NCBI GenBank assembly: GCA_934630705.1
Contig: CAKTWP010000003.1
Coordinates: 116,589 to 180,588 of the forward strand
Length of the DNA stretch: 64,000 nucleotides
From: an uncultured Clostridia bacterium
Lineage (GTDB): Bacteria; Bacillota; Clostridia; Christensenellales; Aristaeellaceae
Direction: 5' to 3'
Under the pieces are notes generated by a model. It made no database searches, was not told the DNA's origin, and saw nothing but the letters and a program-made list of their open reading frames with translations. The translations under genes and the position numbers were made by a program. Positions within the stretch are counted from its first letter, which is position 1; each line of letters opens with the position of its first letter. Below are positions 42,971 through 51,342 of this stretch, piece after piece.

Positions 42971-44200
42971 TCAGCTGTGTCGGTTGGCTCTTTTCAGCAG
43001 TCCCATGCCCAGCAGCAACAGCAGCGGGAACACGATGGCCAGCAAAAAGCCGGTTTTCAGCGAAAGCTGGGAAAGCTCCGTGCCGGGCAGCAATGCGGAA
43101 AGCAGCGATCCGTCCGCAGAAGTGACGCCGTCGCTGACCGCGCCTACCAGGCTAGGCCCCACGCAGCAGCCCACATCCCCGGCCAGCGCCAGCAGCGCGA
43201 ACATGGCAGTTCCACCGGCAGGCAGCGCGGCAGATGCTGTGGAGAATACACCCGGCCACATTACGCCGACCGAGAAACCACAAAGGGCGCAGCCGATCAG
43301 CGACAGAAGGGGCCAGGGGGAGAAGATCGTGATCAAATAGGAAGCCACGCAGGCAAGTCCGCTCAGCGTCAGCGCCCAAGTGGTCGATAGCCCTCGGGAC
43401 TGCCCAAACAGAATCCGGGACAGGCCCATCAGCGTGGCAAATGCGCAGGGGCCCAGCAGATCGCCCAGCGTCTTGCTCACGCCCAGCCCCTTTTCCGCGA
43501 ACAGGGAGGCCCATTGGCTCATGGCTTGCTCCGAAGCGCCGGCGCAGAGCATCAGCAGCAGGAACAGCCAGAAAACCGGCGTGGCGCTCAGACGGCGAAT
43601 GGACATGGATTCGCCTTCCGCCGTCAGCGTGCAAAGGGGAACCTTGGTGAACATTACCCCGGTACACAAGGGAACGATGGCCCACAAAATCGGCAACACT
43701 CGCCAGTGAACGCGGCCGGCAGCCAGAAAAAACGCTGTGGATAGCAGCACCACGCCCACGTGCCCCCAGCAATAGAAGGAATGGAGCAGGCTCATTTCGC
43801 TGGCCTTGCGCTCGCCGGGCAACGCTTCGATAATGGGACTGACCAGCACCTCCAGCAGCCCGCCGCCGACGGCGCAAAGGGCCGTGGCCGTGAGGAGAGC
43901 GGCATAAGGCGGCAGCAATGCAGGCAACAGGCTCAGCCCACACAGCCCCAGCGCAGATAAGGCCTGGGCCATCAGCATGGCCGGGCGGTATCCCAGCTTG
44001 TCGATAAACTTGGCCGACAGCAGATCCACCGCCATCTGAATGGTAAAATTCAGGGTGATAATCAGGCTGATCTGCGTCAGCGACAGGTTGAACTCCTGCT
44101 GATAGGTGAGAAACAGCAGGGGAGAAAGATTGTTGACAATGGCCTGCACAATATATCCCATGTAGCAGGCGATACGGGTATGCTGATAGGCGAGGGCCAT
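42971..44200 (-). CDS. Major facilitator superfamily transporter
   Basis: A 409-residue membrane protein with about 12 helices. The loop between helices 2 and 3 reads DLLSAKFIDKLGYRPAML, fitting the MFS motif A pattern (GxLxDrxGrr). LPALLPPYAALLTATALCAVGGGLLE and LHSFYCWGHVGVVLLST resemble FucP/sugar-type MFS proteins with an HSFYxWG motif. The substrate is unknown, possibly a sugar. The start at 44200 (MALAYQH) follows AAAGGAG by 9 nt; the earlier Met at 44230 lies inside the upstream gene. Last gene of the phosphoesterase-ppk operon. Confidence 0.85.
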   Translation of the reverse strand: MALAYQHTRIACYMGYIVQAIVNNLSPLLFLTYQQEFNLSLTQISLIITLNFTIQMAVDLLSAKFIDKLGYRPAMLMAQALSALGLCGLSLLPALLPPYAALLTATALCAVGGGLLEVLVSPIIEALPGERKASEMSLLHSFYCWGHVGVVLLSTAFFLAAGRVHWRVLPILWAIVPLCTGVMFTKVPLCTLTAEGESMSIRRLSATPVFWLFLLLMLCAGASEQAMSQWASLFAEKGLGVSKTLGDLLGPCAFATLMGLSRILFGQSRGLSTTWALTLSGLACVASYLITIFSPWPLLSLIGCALCGFSVGVMWPGVFSTASAALPAGGTAMFALLALAGDVGCCVGPSLVGAVSDGVTSADGSLLSALLPGTELSQLSLKTGFLLAIVFPLLLLLGMGLLKRANRHS

Positions 44201-44216
44201 ACAAAGACGCTCCTTT

Positions 44217-45434
44217 TCAAATATGAACATAAACCGTGCCGATCACCATCAGCGCCAGCACAGGCAGCATCACAGCAAGGTAAGCGATTGTCCACGCCCG
44301 CTCCCGACGACAAAGCAGCAGATAGAAGAAGCTGTAGGGGATCAGATCCACAACGTAACGCGCGCCCAACTGGAATCCCCCAAAGGTGCGATGCAGCAGC
44401 AGCAAAAACAGGTGCAGCACCATTGTTCCCACAATCACGGCCTTTTCCCTTGTCAGCCTTTTGCGGAAAAGATCCGCTACAGCCCGGAGCAGCGTCAGCC
44501 CCACCGTCGGGCAGGCGATCAGCAGAGAAAAGCCGAATTGTTCAAACTGCCAGCCCACCGCCGTTTGGCGCAGGGGCAGCCCCAGCAAAAATGTCTTCAG
44601 GTTATTACGCACATGGGACAGGGAAAACTGCGTTCCGCCCTGGGTAGAAAACTCGGGCAGATAATTATGCCCAAATTCCAGCGGATTTCCGAAACGAATG
44701 TAATTGTATATTCCCAGGGCGGCGGCCACGCAAAGCCCCAGACCAATACCGGGCAAAAGCCGTCTGCCCGCATCCAGCAGCGGCGCTTTGGCCCTGGCAT
44801 GGATGCTGAAATAGACGAAAAATAGCGGCAGCGCATACAGCGCGTTGAAGGGCCGGCAGCCAACCGACAGGGCATAGCACAGCAGCGAAAAGGTCGGCCG
44901 ATCTGCTGCTAGCAGCACGACGGCGGTAATGGTCAGGAAAAAAGCCAGCGTTTGCGCATGGTACCAGACCGCGCCGCTGAGGGTCAGGGGCAGCAGCGAA
45001 GAAGCAAAGCAGACGAAAAATGCAAGCATGCCGCCCGCCCAGCGCCCGTAGCCCTCCTTCTTCAGCGCCCGATACATCATCAGGCATGCGCCCCATGCGT
45101 ACACCTTCACCAGCAGATTATCAGGCGTGCTTTCGCCAAACAGCAGCGTCAACGGCAGCTCCACCAGCGACGGCAGCGGGGGAAAGGAGACGTAATATCG
45201 CCCCTGATAAATCGCCAGTTCCAGAATGGGATAATCGTGAGCAAGATACGTCCGTCCTGCCCGCCAGGAAAGCGCCTGAAGGGTATAGGTATTATAGGGC
45301 GTAGCGCCGTAGAAGCTGGTTCCTGTCAGCCAGTGCAGCGCTGCCCACATTCCCAGCATGGCCAGCGTCAGCCACGCATAGGTTCCGTCCCATTGTCGAA
45401 TGCGCCGAAGCGAACGCGGATTACTCATCATCAT
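44217..45434 (-). CDS. Polytopic membrane protein, GT-C glycosyltransferase-like
   Basis: A 405-residue protein with about 10 helices. The first loop after helix 1 contains YNTYTLQALSWRAGRTYLAHDYPILELAIYQGRYYVSFPPLPSL, and such acidic loops in GT-C enzymes (PMT/ArnT group) contribute the catalytic Asp; here DYP is a candidate. Further on come CRPFNALYALPLF, YNYIRFGNPLEFGHNY and FGGFQLGARYVVDLIPY, typical of membrane proteins annotated as DUF or glycosyltransferase family 39-like. The acceptor is unknown; polyprenyl-phosphate-linked sugars are the usual donors. It overlaps the ppk stop by 14 nt. Confidence 0.65.
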   Translation of the reverse strand: MMMSNPRSLRRIRQWDGTYAWLTLAMLGMWAALHWLTGTSFYGATPYNTYTLQALSWRAGRTYLAHDYPILELAIYQGRYYVSFPPLPSLVELPLTLLFGESTPDNLLVKVYAWGACLMMYRALKKEGYGRWAGGMLAFFVCFASSLLPLTLSGAVWYHAQTLAFFLTITAVVLLAADRPTFSLLCYALSVGCRPFNALYALPLFFVYFSIHARAKAPLLDAGRRLLPGIGLGLCVAAALGIYNYIRFGNPLEFGHNYLPEFSTQGGTQFSLSHVRNNLKTFLLGLPLRQTAVGWQFEQFGFSLLIACPTVGLTLLRAVADLFRKRLTREKAVIVGTMVLHLFLLLLHRTFGGFQLGARYVVDLIPYSFFYLLLCRRERAWTIAYLAVMLPVLALMVIGTVYVHI

Positions 45435-47487
45435 CTTCGTCCATTTCTTGATCCAGACTTGCGGGGCCCAGAATCCGTTCTTCCTGACTGTTCAGGGCCG
45501 GCATATCCCGCTTCACCCGTCGATATTTGCCGTTCTTTCTCATTTCCCAGGCCTTGCGGTTGTCGGCCAGTTCGTCCTGCACAGACGCGATCAGCCGGTC
45601 GCGAAGCGCCGGATTCTCCACCGGGAACATCAGCTCCACCCGCTTATCCAGATTGCGCGGCATCCAGTCCGCCGAAGAAAGGAACACTTCCGGCTCGCCA
45701 TCGTTTTCAAACATAAAGACGCGGGAATGCTCCAGCAGTCTGCCCACAATGGAACGTACCCGCAGATTTTCCCGGTCGCCCACCTTCAGACAGCAAATGC
45801 CCCGGACAATCAGATCGATCTCCACGCCCGCGTCCGCAGCCTTATACAGCTGACGGATGATTTTGGGATCCACCAGCGAATTCATTTTGGCGATGATCCG
45901 GGCGGGCTTGCCTTCTTCTGCGTTGTGCCGCTCCCGCTTGATCAGCGCCTTGAGCGTTTTGCGCAGATGCAGGGGAGCGGCAATCAGCTTTTCCATGGGG
46001 GCAGTTTCATCATAGCCGGTCACCAGATTAAAGAACGCGCCGGCATCCCGCCCGATTGCATCGTCGCAGGTAAACAGGCCAAAGTCCGTATACAGTCTGG
46101 CGGTCACGTCGTTATAATTGCCGGTGGCCAGATGCACATAGCGGCGCAGGCCGAAGGCTTCCCGGCGGATCACAAGGGTGATTTTGCTGTGGGTTTTCAG
46201 CTTGGGCACGCCGTAAAACACATGGCACCCCGCCTTTTCCAGCGCCAGGCACCAGTTGATGTTGTTTTCCTCGTCAAACCGGGCACGCACCTCAATCAGC
46301 ACGGTGACCTGCTTGCCCTGCTGAGCTGCCCGGGACAGCGCCGCCACAATGGGGCTTTTGCCGCTGACGCGGTAAAGCGTCTGCTTGATGGCCAGCACGT
46401 TGGGATCGTCCGCCGCTTCGCAGACGAACCGCACCACGGGATCGAAGCTGTCATAGGGATGATTCAGCAGAATATCGCCCTTGCGGATGGCCCGGAAAAT
46501 GGAACCCTCCTCCTGAAATCGGGGATCCAGCCGGGGAGTATAGGGCGGGAAACGCAATGCGTCAAAGCCGGGCAGGGAAGAAAGCTGCTTCATGAAGAAA
46601 TCCAGATTCAACGGGCCGTTGACCGCAAACACCGCCTGCTCGGGCACATCCAGATAGTGCTTAATCCTTGTCAGCAGGCGATGATCCGCCTCCTTTGGCA
46701 CTTCCAGCCGTACCACCTGACCCCATTTGCGGCGCTTGAGGTTTTTGCGCATTTCCACGATCAGGGTGTCCGCATCGCTGTCGTTATAAACGAAGTCCGT
46801 ATTCCGGGTCAGCCGGAAGGGCAGCACCACAATGGGCTGTGCCCCGCCAAACAGCCGAGCGGCGAAAAGGGAAACAGCGTCCTCCAGCAGAATGCCTCGG
46901 GCGCTTCCCTGTCCCATAGGCAGCATCACTACGCGCGGCACCTTCGTGGGAAGTGAAATCAGCGCCATCCGCGGCGCGCTGGCATGGGCGGCGGGCGGCA
47001 GCAACAGCGCAAGATGCAGCACCTTGGCCGCCAGCAGGGGGAAGGGACGACGATCGTCCACGGCGCGGGGCGTCAGCAGCGGCTGAATCTGCTCGTCAAA
47101 ATAACCGGAAAGCCATTTACGTTGCTCCCCGGTCAATTCCCGGGCAGACAGCAGCCGAATGCCCGCCTGAGCGAGCGCCGGCAGGTATTCCTGCTGCAGC
47201 AGCTGATACTGCCGCGCCACCTGCTCCTTCACGGTCGGATAAATGGCGCTGAGCTGCTCCGTGGGCGTCATGCCAGCCGGATCGGTTTTGTCTACGCCTG
47301 CTTCCACGCTGCGCACCAGCGAACCCACCCGTACCATGAAAAATTCATCCAGATTCGAAGAACAAATGGACAGGAATTTTCCCCGTTCCAGCAGGGGGTT
47401 ATCTCCGTTGGCTGCCTCCTCCAGCACCCGGCCATTGAATTGAATCCAGCTTAGTTCCCGGTTGTATACATCCGCTTTGGACGGCAT
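45421..47487 (-). CDS. ppk: Polyphosphate kinase 1
   Basis: PPK1 of 688 residues, reversibly making polyphosphate chains from ATP at the inner face of the membrane. The N-domain begins YNRELSWIQFNGRVLEEA and has SNLDEFFMVRVGSL. The catalytic part shows HPYDSFDPVVRFV, the autophosphorylated His in LKTHSKITLVIRREAFG, HLATGNYNDVTARLYTDFG and SSADWMPRNLDKRVELMFPV. The ATG at 47487 is used; a GTG just before it (47490) is also possible. It ends in an acidic tail (DEDDDE). It lies 22 nt after the metallophosphoesterase gene; an exopolyphosphatase is not present nearby. Confidence 0.95.
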   Translation of the reverse strand: MPSKADVYNRELSWIQFNGRVLEEAANGDNPLLERGKFLSICSSNLDEFFMVRVGSLVRSVEAGVDKTDPAGMTPTEQLSAIYPTVKEQVARQYQLLQQEYLPALAQAGIRLLSARELTGEQRKWLSGYFDEQIQPLLTPRAVDDRRPFPLLAAKVLHLALLLPPAAHASAPRMALISLPTKVPRVVMLPMGQGSARGILLEDAVSLFAARLFGGAQPIVVLPFRLTRNTDFVYNDSDADTLIVEMRKNLKRRKWGQVVRLEVPKEADHRLLTRIKHYLDVPEQAVFAVNGPLNLDFFMKQLSSLPGFDALRFPPYTPRLDPRFQEEGSIFRAIRKGDILLNHPYDSFDPVVRFVCEAADDPNVLAIKQTLYRVSGKSPIVAALSRAAQQGKQVTVLIEVRARFDEENNINWCLALEKAGCHVFYGVPKLKTHSKITLVIRREAFGLRRYVHLATGNYNDVTARLYTDFGLFTCDDAIGRDAGAFFNLVTGYDETAPMEKLIAAPLHLRKTLKALIKRERHNAEEGKPARIIAKMNSLVDPKIIRQLYKAADAGVEIDLIVRGICCLKVGDRENLRVRSIVGRLLEHSRVFMFENDGEPEVFLSSADWMPRNLDKRVELMFPVENPALRDRLIASVQDELADNRKAWEMRKNGKYRRVKRDMPALNSQEERILGPASLDQEMDEDDDE

Positions 47488-47509
47488 CACGAATCATTCC
47501 TTTATGTTT

Positions 47510-48589
47510 TTAATGGGTCATTTTGGTTGTCAGGGTCAGCACGGTGACGGCTGGGGTGTTCAGCAGCCGGAAATGGGGCAGGCTGATGGCAGCCGACGCC
47601 CCCAGACCGGGGCTGATATACTGGGGAATACCCAGATAGAAGGAAAGGCCTGTGACGGCGCTGTCCGGCGGGAACCAGCCGTTATTGCCAAGCCCTGCAG
47701 ATTCCGGCACACGCACAGGGCCGATCCCCGGAATCCGCCATTGCCCACTCACATAATGGCCTGCCAGCACCAATGCAATCGTGCGCACATAGGAGTCGTT
47801 ATCCGTCCGGGTCAAAGCCTGCAAATCGGCCAGGCTTTCTTCGGACAGGGGATGATGCGTCAGGATAATATGCAGATCGGATTCACTGGTTTCCCGCCGG
47901 GCGGAGCGGACGCGGGACAGACGGTCCTGCTGGTATTCCACGGCCCTGAGTGCCGCGTCTCGTTCCGCCGATGAGGGTTCCTGCTGCAGCTCCTGATAGC
48001 GGCTGTTCAGCGCGGTTTCGGAGGCGTCGGCATCCAGTGAAAATACCCATTCCGGGCAGAGCCATAGATTCGCACTCCCTTTGGTGATTTTGACAGGCGC
48101 GTCCACATAGACGGCGCCATGGGCTTCCGCAGCCAGAATGTAATCCGCCTTGGCACTGTCGGATGCATGGGGCGTGGCCAGCAGGGGATCAGGATCCTCG
48201 TCGCCGGGGATGAAATATACCGGCGTTTTTTCAGAAAACAGATCGAGCAGTTCCAAAAACGCCTGCACGTCTCCTGCCGTGCCGGTCACATCACCAGTGA
48301 CGCACACGATATCATAATTGGCGTTGGCGATGGTGTCCCTGAGCCGCACCTGCTGTGCCCCAAATTCCAGCCCATGCAGGTCGCTGATATGCAGGATGCG
48401 GAAATTCTCAAAAGCGGATGGCAGGGAAGGCACCGTGACGCTCTGGCGGATCAGGTTCACCCGGTTATTATTGATATGGTTAAATCCCAGTGCGGCGGCA
48501 ATCACCAGCACCAGCAGCAGCGCCAGAAAGCCCAGCGCCGGATGACGGCGTTTTTCAGGGGCAAAAAGCGGGTCTTGATAGCGTTTCAT
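47510..48589 (-). CDS. Membrane-anchored metallophosphoesterase, atypical active site
   Basis: A 359-residue protein: an N-terminal helix (PALGFLALLLVLVIAAALGF, about 15-36), then a calcineurin-like phosphoesterase fold facing outside. Motifs: ILHISDLHG (expected DxH), DIVCVTGDVTG (GDxxD variant) and ILTHHPLSEES. The usual GNHD/E motif is replaced by FIPGDEDPDP, so the Asn-His pair is missing; the last His-bearing motif GHxHxGQ reads AGHYVSGQ, also altered. It may have changed chemistry or lost activity. AAAGGAG lies 7 nt before the ATG at 48589. First gene of the operon with ppk. Confidence 0.8.
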   Translation of the reverse strand: MKRYQDPLFAPEKRRHPALGFLALLLVLVIAAALGFNHINNNRVNLIRQSVTVPSLPSAFENFRILHISDLHGLEFGAQQVRLRDTIANANYDIVCVTGDVTGTAGDVQAFLELLDLFSEKTPVYFIPGDEDPDPLLATPHASDSAKADYILAAEAHGAVYVDAPVKITKGSANLWLCPEWVFSLDADASETALNSRYQELQQEPSSAERDAALRAVEYQQDRLSRVRSARRETSESDLHIILTHHPLSEESLADLQALTRTDNDSYVRTIALVLAGHYVSGQWRIPGIGPVRVPESAGLGNNGWFPPDSAVTGLSFYLGIPQYISPGLGASAAISLPHFRLLNTPAVTVLTLTTKMTH

Positions 48590-48625
48590 CAGGCCGCTCC
48601 TTTCCATGAAAGGATATGTTTAATA

Positions 48626-48654
48626 ATTATATATGAAAAAGCGGCTGCTGGCAA
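48626..48654 (-). promoter_or_regulatory. Promoter of the phosphoesterase-ppk operon
   Basis: On the minus strand TTGCCA (48654-48649), a 17-nt spacer and TATAAT (48631-48626). Confidence 0.85.
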
Positions 48655-48813
48655 GGCGAAATACGGCGCTGATGCAGGATTTTACACTTTTTTGCCGAAC
48701 GCTTTTTCTGGCATTCGACGCCATGCGGCAAAAGCAGCCATGGCGTTTATGCGTCAAGTGTGATACCATCACAGGCAGGGGCGTTGCGGCCTCCTGCCAA
48801 GGAGGCATCTGCC

Positions 48814-50199
48814 ATGGCAAAGAAGAAAAGCTCCTTCCAGTGCAGCGCCTGCGGCTATGAAACCCCGCGCTGGCTGGGCAAATGCCCGGAATGCGGCGCA
48901 TGGAACACCCTGGAAGAAGTGGCCCCGCAGGAGGAAATATCCGTCGCGCAAAAGCCCTATAAGCAGCGGGGCGGCACCGGCGACGGCGCGCGGCCCATGC
49001 GGGAAATTGAAGCGGATAATCAGGTGTACACCTCCAGCGGCCTGGATGAACTGGATCGTGTGCTGGGCGGCGGCATTGTGGAAGGCGCGCTGATTCTGGT
49101 GGGCGGCGATCCGGGCATCGGCAAATCCACGCTGCTTTTGCAGGTGTGCGATCATCTGTCCCGGGCGGGAAAGCGGGTTCTGTATGTTTCCGGCGAGGAA
49201 AGCGCCCGGCAGATCAAGCTCCGGGCCAATCGCCTGGGGGCGCAGGGCAGCGAAATGCTGGTGCTGGCGGAAAACGCCATGGATGCGGTGGAAGCCAAGC
49301 TGCAGCAGATCGCGCCGGATTTTTGCGTGATCGATTCCATCCAGACCATGTATCGCCCCGATATGGGCAGTGCGCCGGGCAGCGTAAGCCAGGTGCGGGA
49401 AAGCGCGTCCATGCTGATGCGCTATGCCAAGACGGCGGGCTGCGCCATGATTCTGGTGGGCCATGTGACCAAGGAGGGCGCGCTGGCCGGGCCGCGGATT
49501 CTGGAGCACATGGTGGACGTGGTGCTCTATTTTGAAGGCGATCATCAGCATGAATACCGGCTTTTGCGGGCGGTGAAGAACCGTTTTGGCTCTGTCAACG
49601 AGCTGGGCGTTTTTGAAATGACCAGCCGAGGCATGCGTCCGGTGAGCAATCCCTCCGAAACGCTGCTGAGCCAGCGGGCCAAGGGCGCCAGCGGATCATG
49701 CGTGTTCTGCGGAATGGAAGGCTCCCGGCCCATGCTGGTGGACATTCAGGCGCTGGTGACCCAGTCGTTCTACGCCGTGCCCCGGCGCACCGTGGACGGC
49801 ATGGATTCCTCCCGGGTGATGCTGCTGCTGGCGGTTATGGAAAAGCGGGCGCGGCTGAAAATGTATAACCGGGATACGTATATCAACGTGGCCGGCGGGC
49901 TGTCGCTTAATGAGCCTGCGGCAGATCTGGCGCTATGCATGGCGGTTGCGTCCTCTTACAGCGATACGCCCATTCCCGGGGATTGGGCGGTGCTGGGCGA
50001 AGTGGGGCTGGCAGGGGAGGTGCGCGCCATCGCGCAGCTGGAGCGGCGGGCGGCCGAATGCCAGCGGCTGGGCTTTACCCATATTCTCTGTCCCCGGGAC
50101 AGCGCCCGGCACCTCAGGGCTCCGGATGGCGTCACGCTCCACGGCGTGGATACCGTGGCCCAGGCCATGGCCGTGCTGGATCTGCTGCCGCCATCGTAA
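48814..50199 (+). CDS. radA: DNA repair protein RadA
   Basis: RadA (Sms) of 461 residues, a RecA-related branch-migration helicase in recombination repair. The N-terminal zinc finger is CSACGYETPRWLGKCPECGAWN, the Walker A is GGDPGIGKSTLLLQ, the RadA-specific motif is KNRFGSVNELGVFEM, and the C-terminal Lon-like domain has DLALCMAVASSYSDTPIP. The start at 48814 follows AAGGAGG by 8 nt; a longer frame lacks a site. In many Bacillota radA is followed by disA and the PIN-TRAM gene; here disA is absent from the gap. Confidence 0.96.
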   Translation: MAKKKSSFQCSACGYETPRWLGKCPECGAWNTLEEVAPQEEISVAQKPYKQRGGTGDGARPMREIEADNQVYTSSGLDELDRVLGGGIVEGALILVGGDPGIGKSTLLLQVCDHLSRAGKRVLYVSGEESARQIKLRANRLGAQGSEMLVLAENAMDAVEAKLQQIAPDFCVIDSIQTMYRPDMGSAPGSVSQVRESASMLMRYAKTAGCAMILVGHVTKEGALAGPRILEHMVDVVLYFEGDHQHEYRLLRAVKNRFGSVNELGVFEMTSRGMRPVSNPSETLLSQRAKGASGSCVFCGMEGSRPMLVDIQALVTQSFYAVPRRTVDGMDSSRVMLLLAVMEKRARLKMYNRDTYINVAGGLSLNEPAADLALCMAVASSYSDTPIPGDWAVLGEVGLAGEVRAIAQLERRAAECQRLGFTHILCPRDSARHLRAPDGVTLHGVDTVAQAMAVLDLLPPS

Positions 50200-50289
50200 A
50201 CGCGCGTCTTTGTGCGACTCCCCTGTATGCATAAAGGCGCAGCGCTGGGTGCATGCTATGGATAGATCCATAGAAAGGGAGTTATTTGC

Positions 50290-51162
50290 ATGATGGAAAA
50301 GAAAGACGCTTTTTCTCCGCGGCTGTATGCGCTTGGCGGGCTGATGGCCGGGGCCGTGCTGGCCGCGCTGCTGACGGCGCTGATCAGGCTGCTGCCCTTG
50401 GGCAGCTTCGCCTGGATTCCGGCACTTTGCCTGTATGCCGGGCTGATGACGGGCGGCTGGCTGCTGGGCAGACGCAGGACGCACGAAGAGGATGCAGCCC
50501 CAAGCGCTGCGGCGCATGAACGGCAGGACGGGCCGTGCATTGCCGTCAGGGCCATTCCAAAGATTTTGGATACCTCCGCCATCATCGACGGCCGCGTATG
50601 CGATATCTGCAAGGCGGGCTTTATGGAGGGGGAGCTGGTGGTGCCCGCCTTTGTGCTGGATGAACTGCGCCATATAGCCGACAGTGCAGATCCCTTGCGC
50701 CGAAATCGCGGACGGCGGGGGCTGGACGTGCTGAACCGACTGCAGGAGGATGGCCGCAGCCAGGTGCATGTGGAGGACAAGGATTACGGCGAGCTGGACG
50801 AAGTGGACGTGAAGCTGCTGCGGCTGGCCCGGGATCTGGGCGGCGCGGTGCTGACCAACGATTATAATCTGAACAAGGTGGCAGGGGTCACGGGAGTGCC
50901 GGTGCTCAATATCAATGAGCTGGCAGGGGCCCTGCGGCCGGTGGTGCTGCCCGGGGAGGAAATGACGGTGCATCTGGTGCGAGAAGGCCGGGAGCCTGGC
51001 CAGGGCGTGGCCTATCTGGAGGACGGCACGATGGTGGTGGTGGAAAATGGCCGCCGCCGGGTGGGGGAAACCCTGGAAACCATCGTGACCACTGTGCTCC
51101 AGACCAGCGCGGGCCGGATGATTTTCGGCCGGGTCAAGGGGGAGGAACCCCGCGCCGTCTGA
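50290..51162 (+). CDS. PIN domain plus TRAM domain membrane protein (YacL-like)
   Basis: A 290-residue protein with two N-terminal transmembrane helices (about 12-32 and 38-62), a PIN nuclease domain (about 90-215) and a C-terminal TRAM RNA-binding domain (about 220-285). PIN acidic residues: KILDTSAIIDGRVCDI, VVPAFVLDELRHIAD, DVKLLRLA and GAVLTNDYNLNKVA. YacL-type proteins are shorter here than Bacillus YacL (about 366), with two rather than four helices. The role is uncertain, probably RNA cleavage at the membrane. GAAAGGGAG precedes the start. It lies 90 nt after radA, as in Bacillus where disA intervenes. Confidence 0.9.
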   Translation: MMEKKDAFSPRLYALGGLMAGAVLAALLTALIRLLPLGSFAWIPALCLYAGLMTGGWLLGRRRTHEEDAAPSAAAHERQDGPCIAVRAIPKILDTSAIIDGRVCDICKAGFMEGELVVPAFVLDELRHIADSADPLRRNRGRRGLDVLNRLQEDGRSQVHVEDKDYGELDEVDVKLLRLARDLGGAVLTNDYNLNKVAGVTGVPVLNINELAGALRPVVLPGEEMTVHLVREGREPGQGVAYLEDGTMVVVENGRRRVGETLETIVTTVLQTSAGRMIFGRVKGEEPRAV

Positions 51163-51207
51163 AAAACCCATCGTCCGGGAACGGATGCAGGCGGTTGTTT
51201 ACAGATG

Positions 51208-51217
51208 TTACATGTAA
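51208..51217. promoter_or_regulatory. Palindrome upstream of the peptidoglycan-binding repeat gene
   Basis: TTACATGTAA, a perfect 10-bp palindrome, with a further TTTACA..TGTAAA pair overlapping it (51198-51218). It lies upstream of a possible extended -10 (TGATACAAT, about 51267-51275). Candidate operator only. Confidence 0.3.
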
Positions 51218-51342
51218 ATTATGTATTTTGAAACATTTCTGGAATAGGAATTTCATCAGAATTGTGATACAATACAATCATGACGCAGACTACCATCCGG
51301 ATGCCTGGATGCCTGCGCATCTGGAAATAAGGAGGCTCTTTC

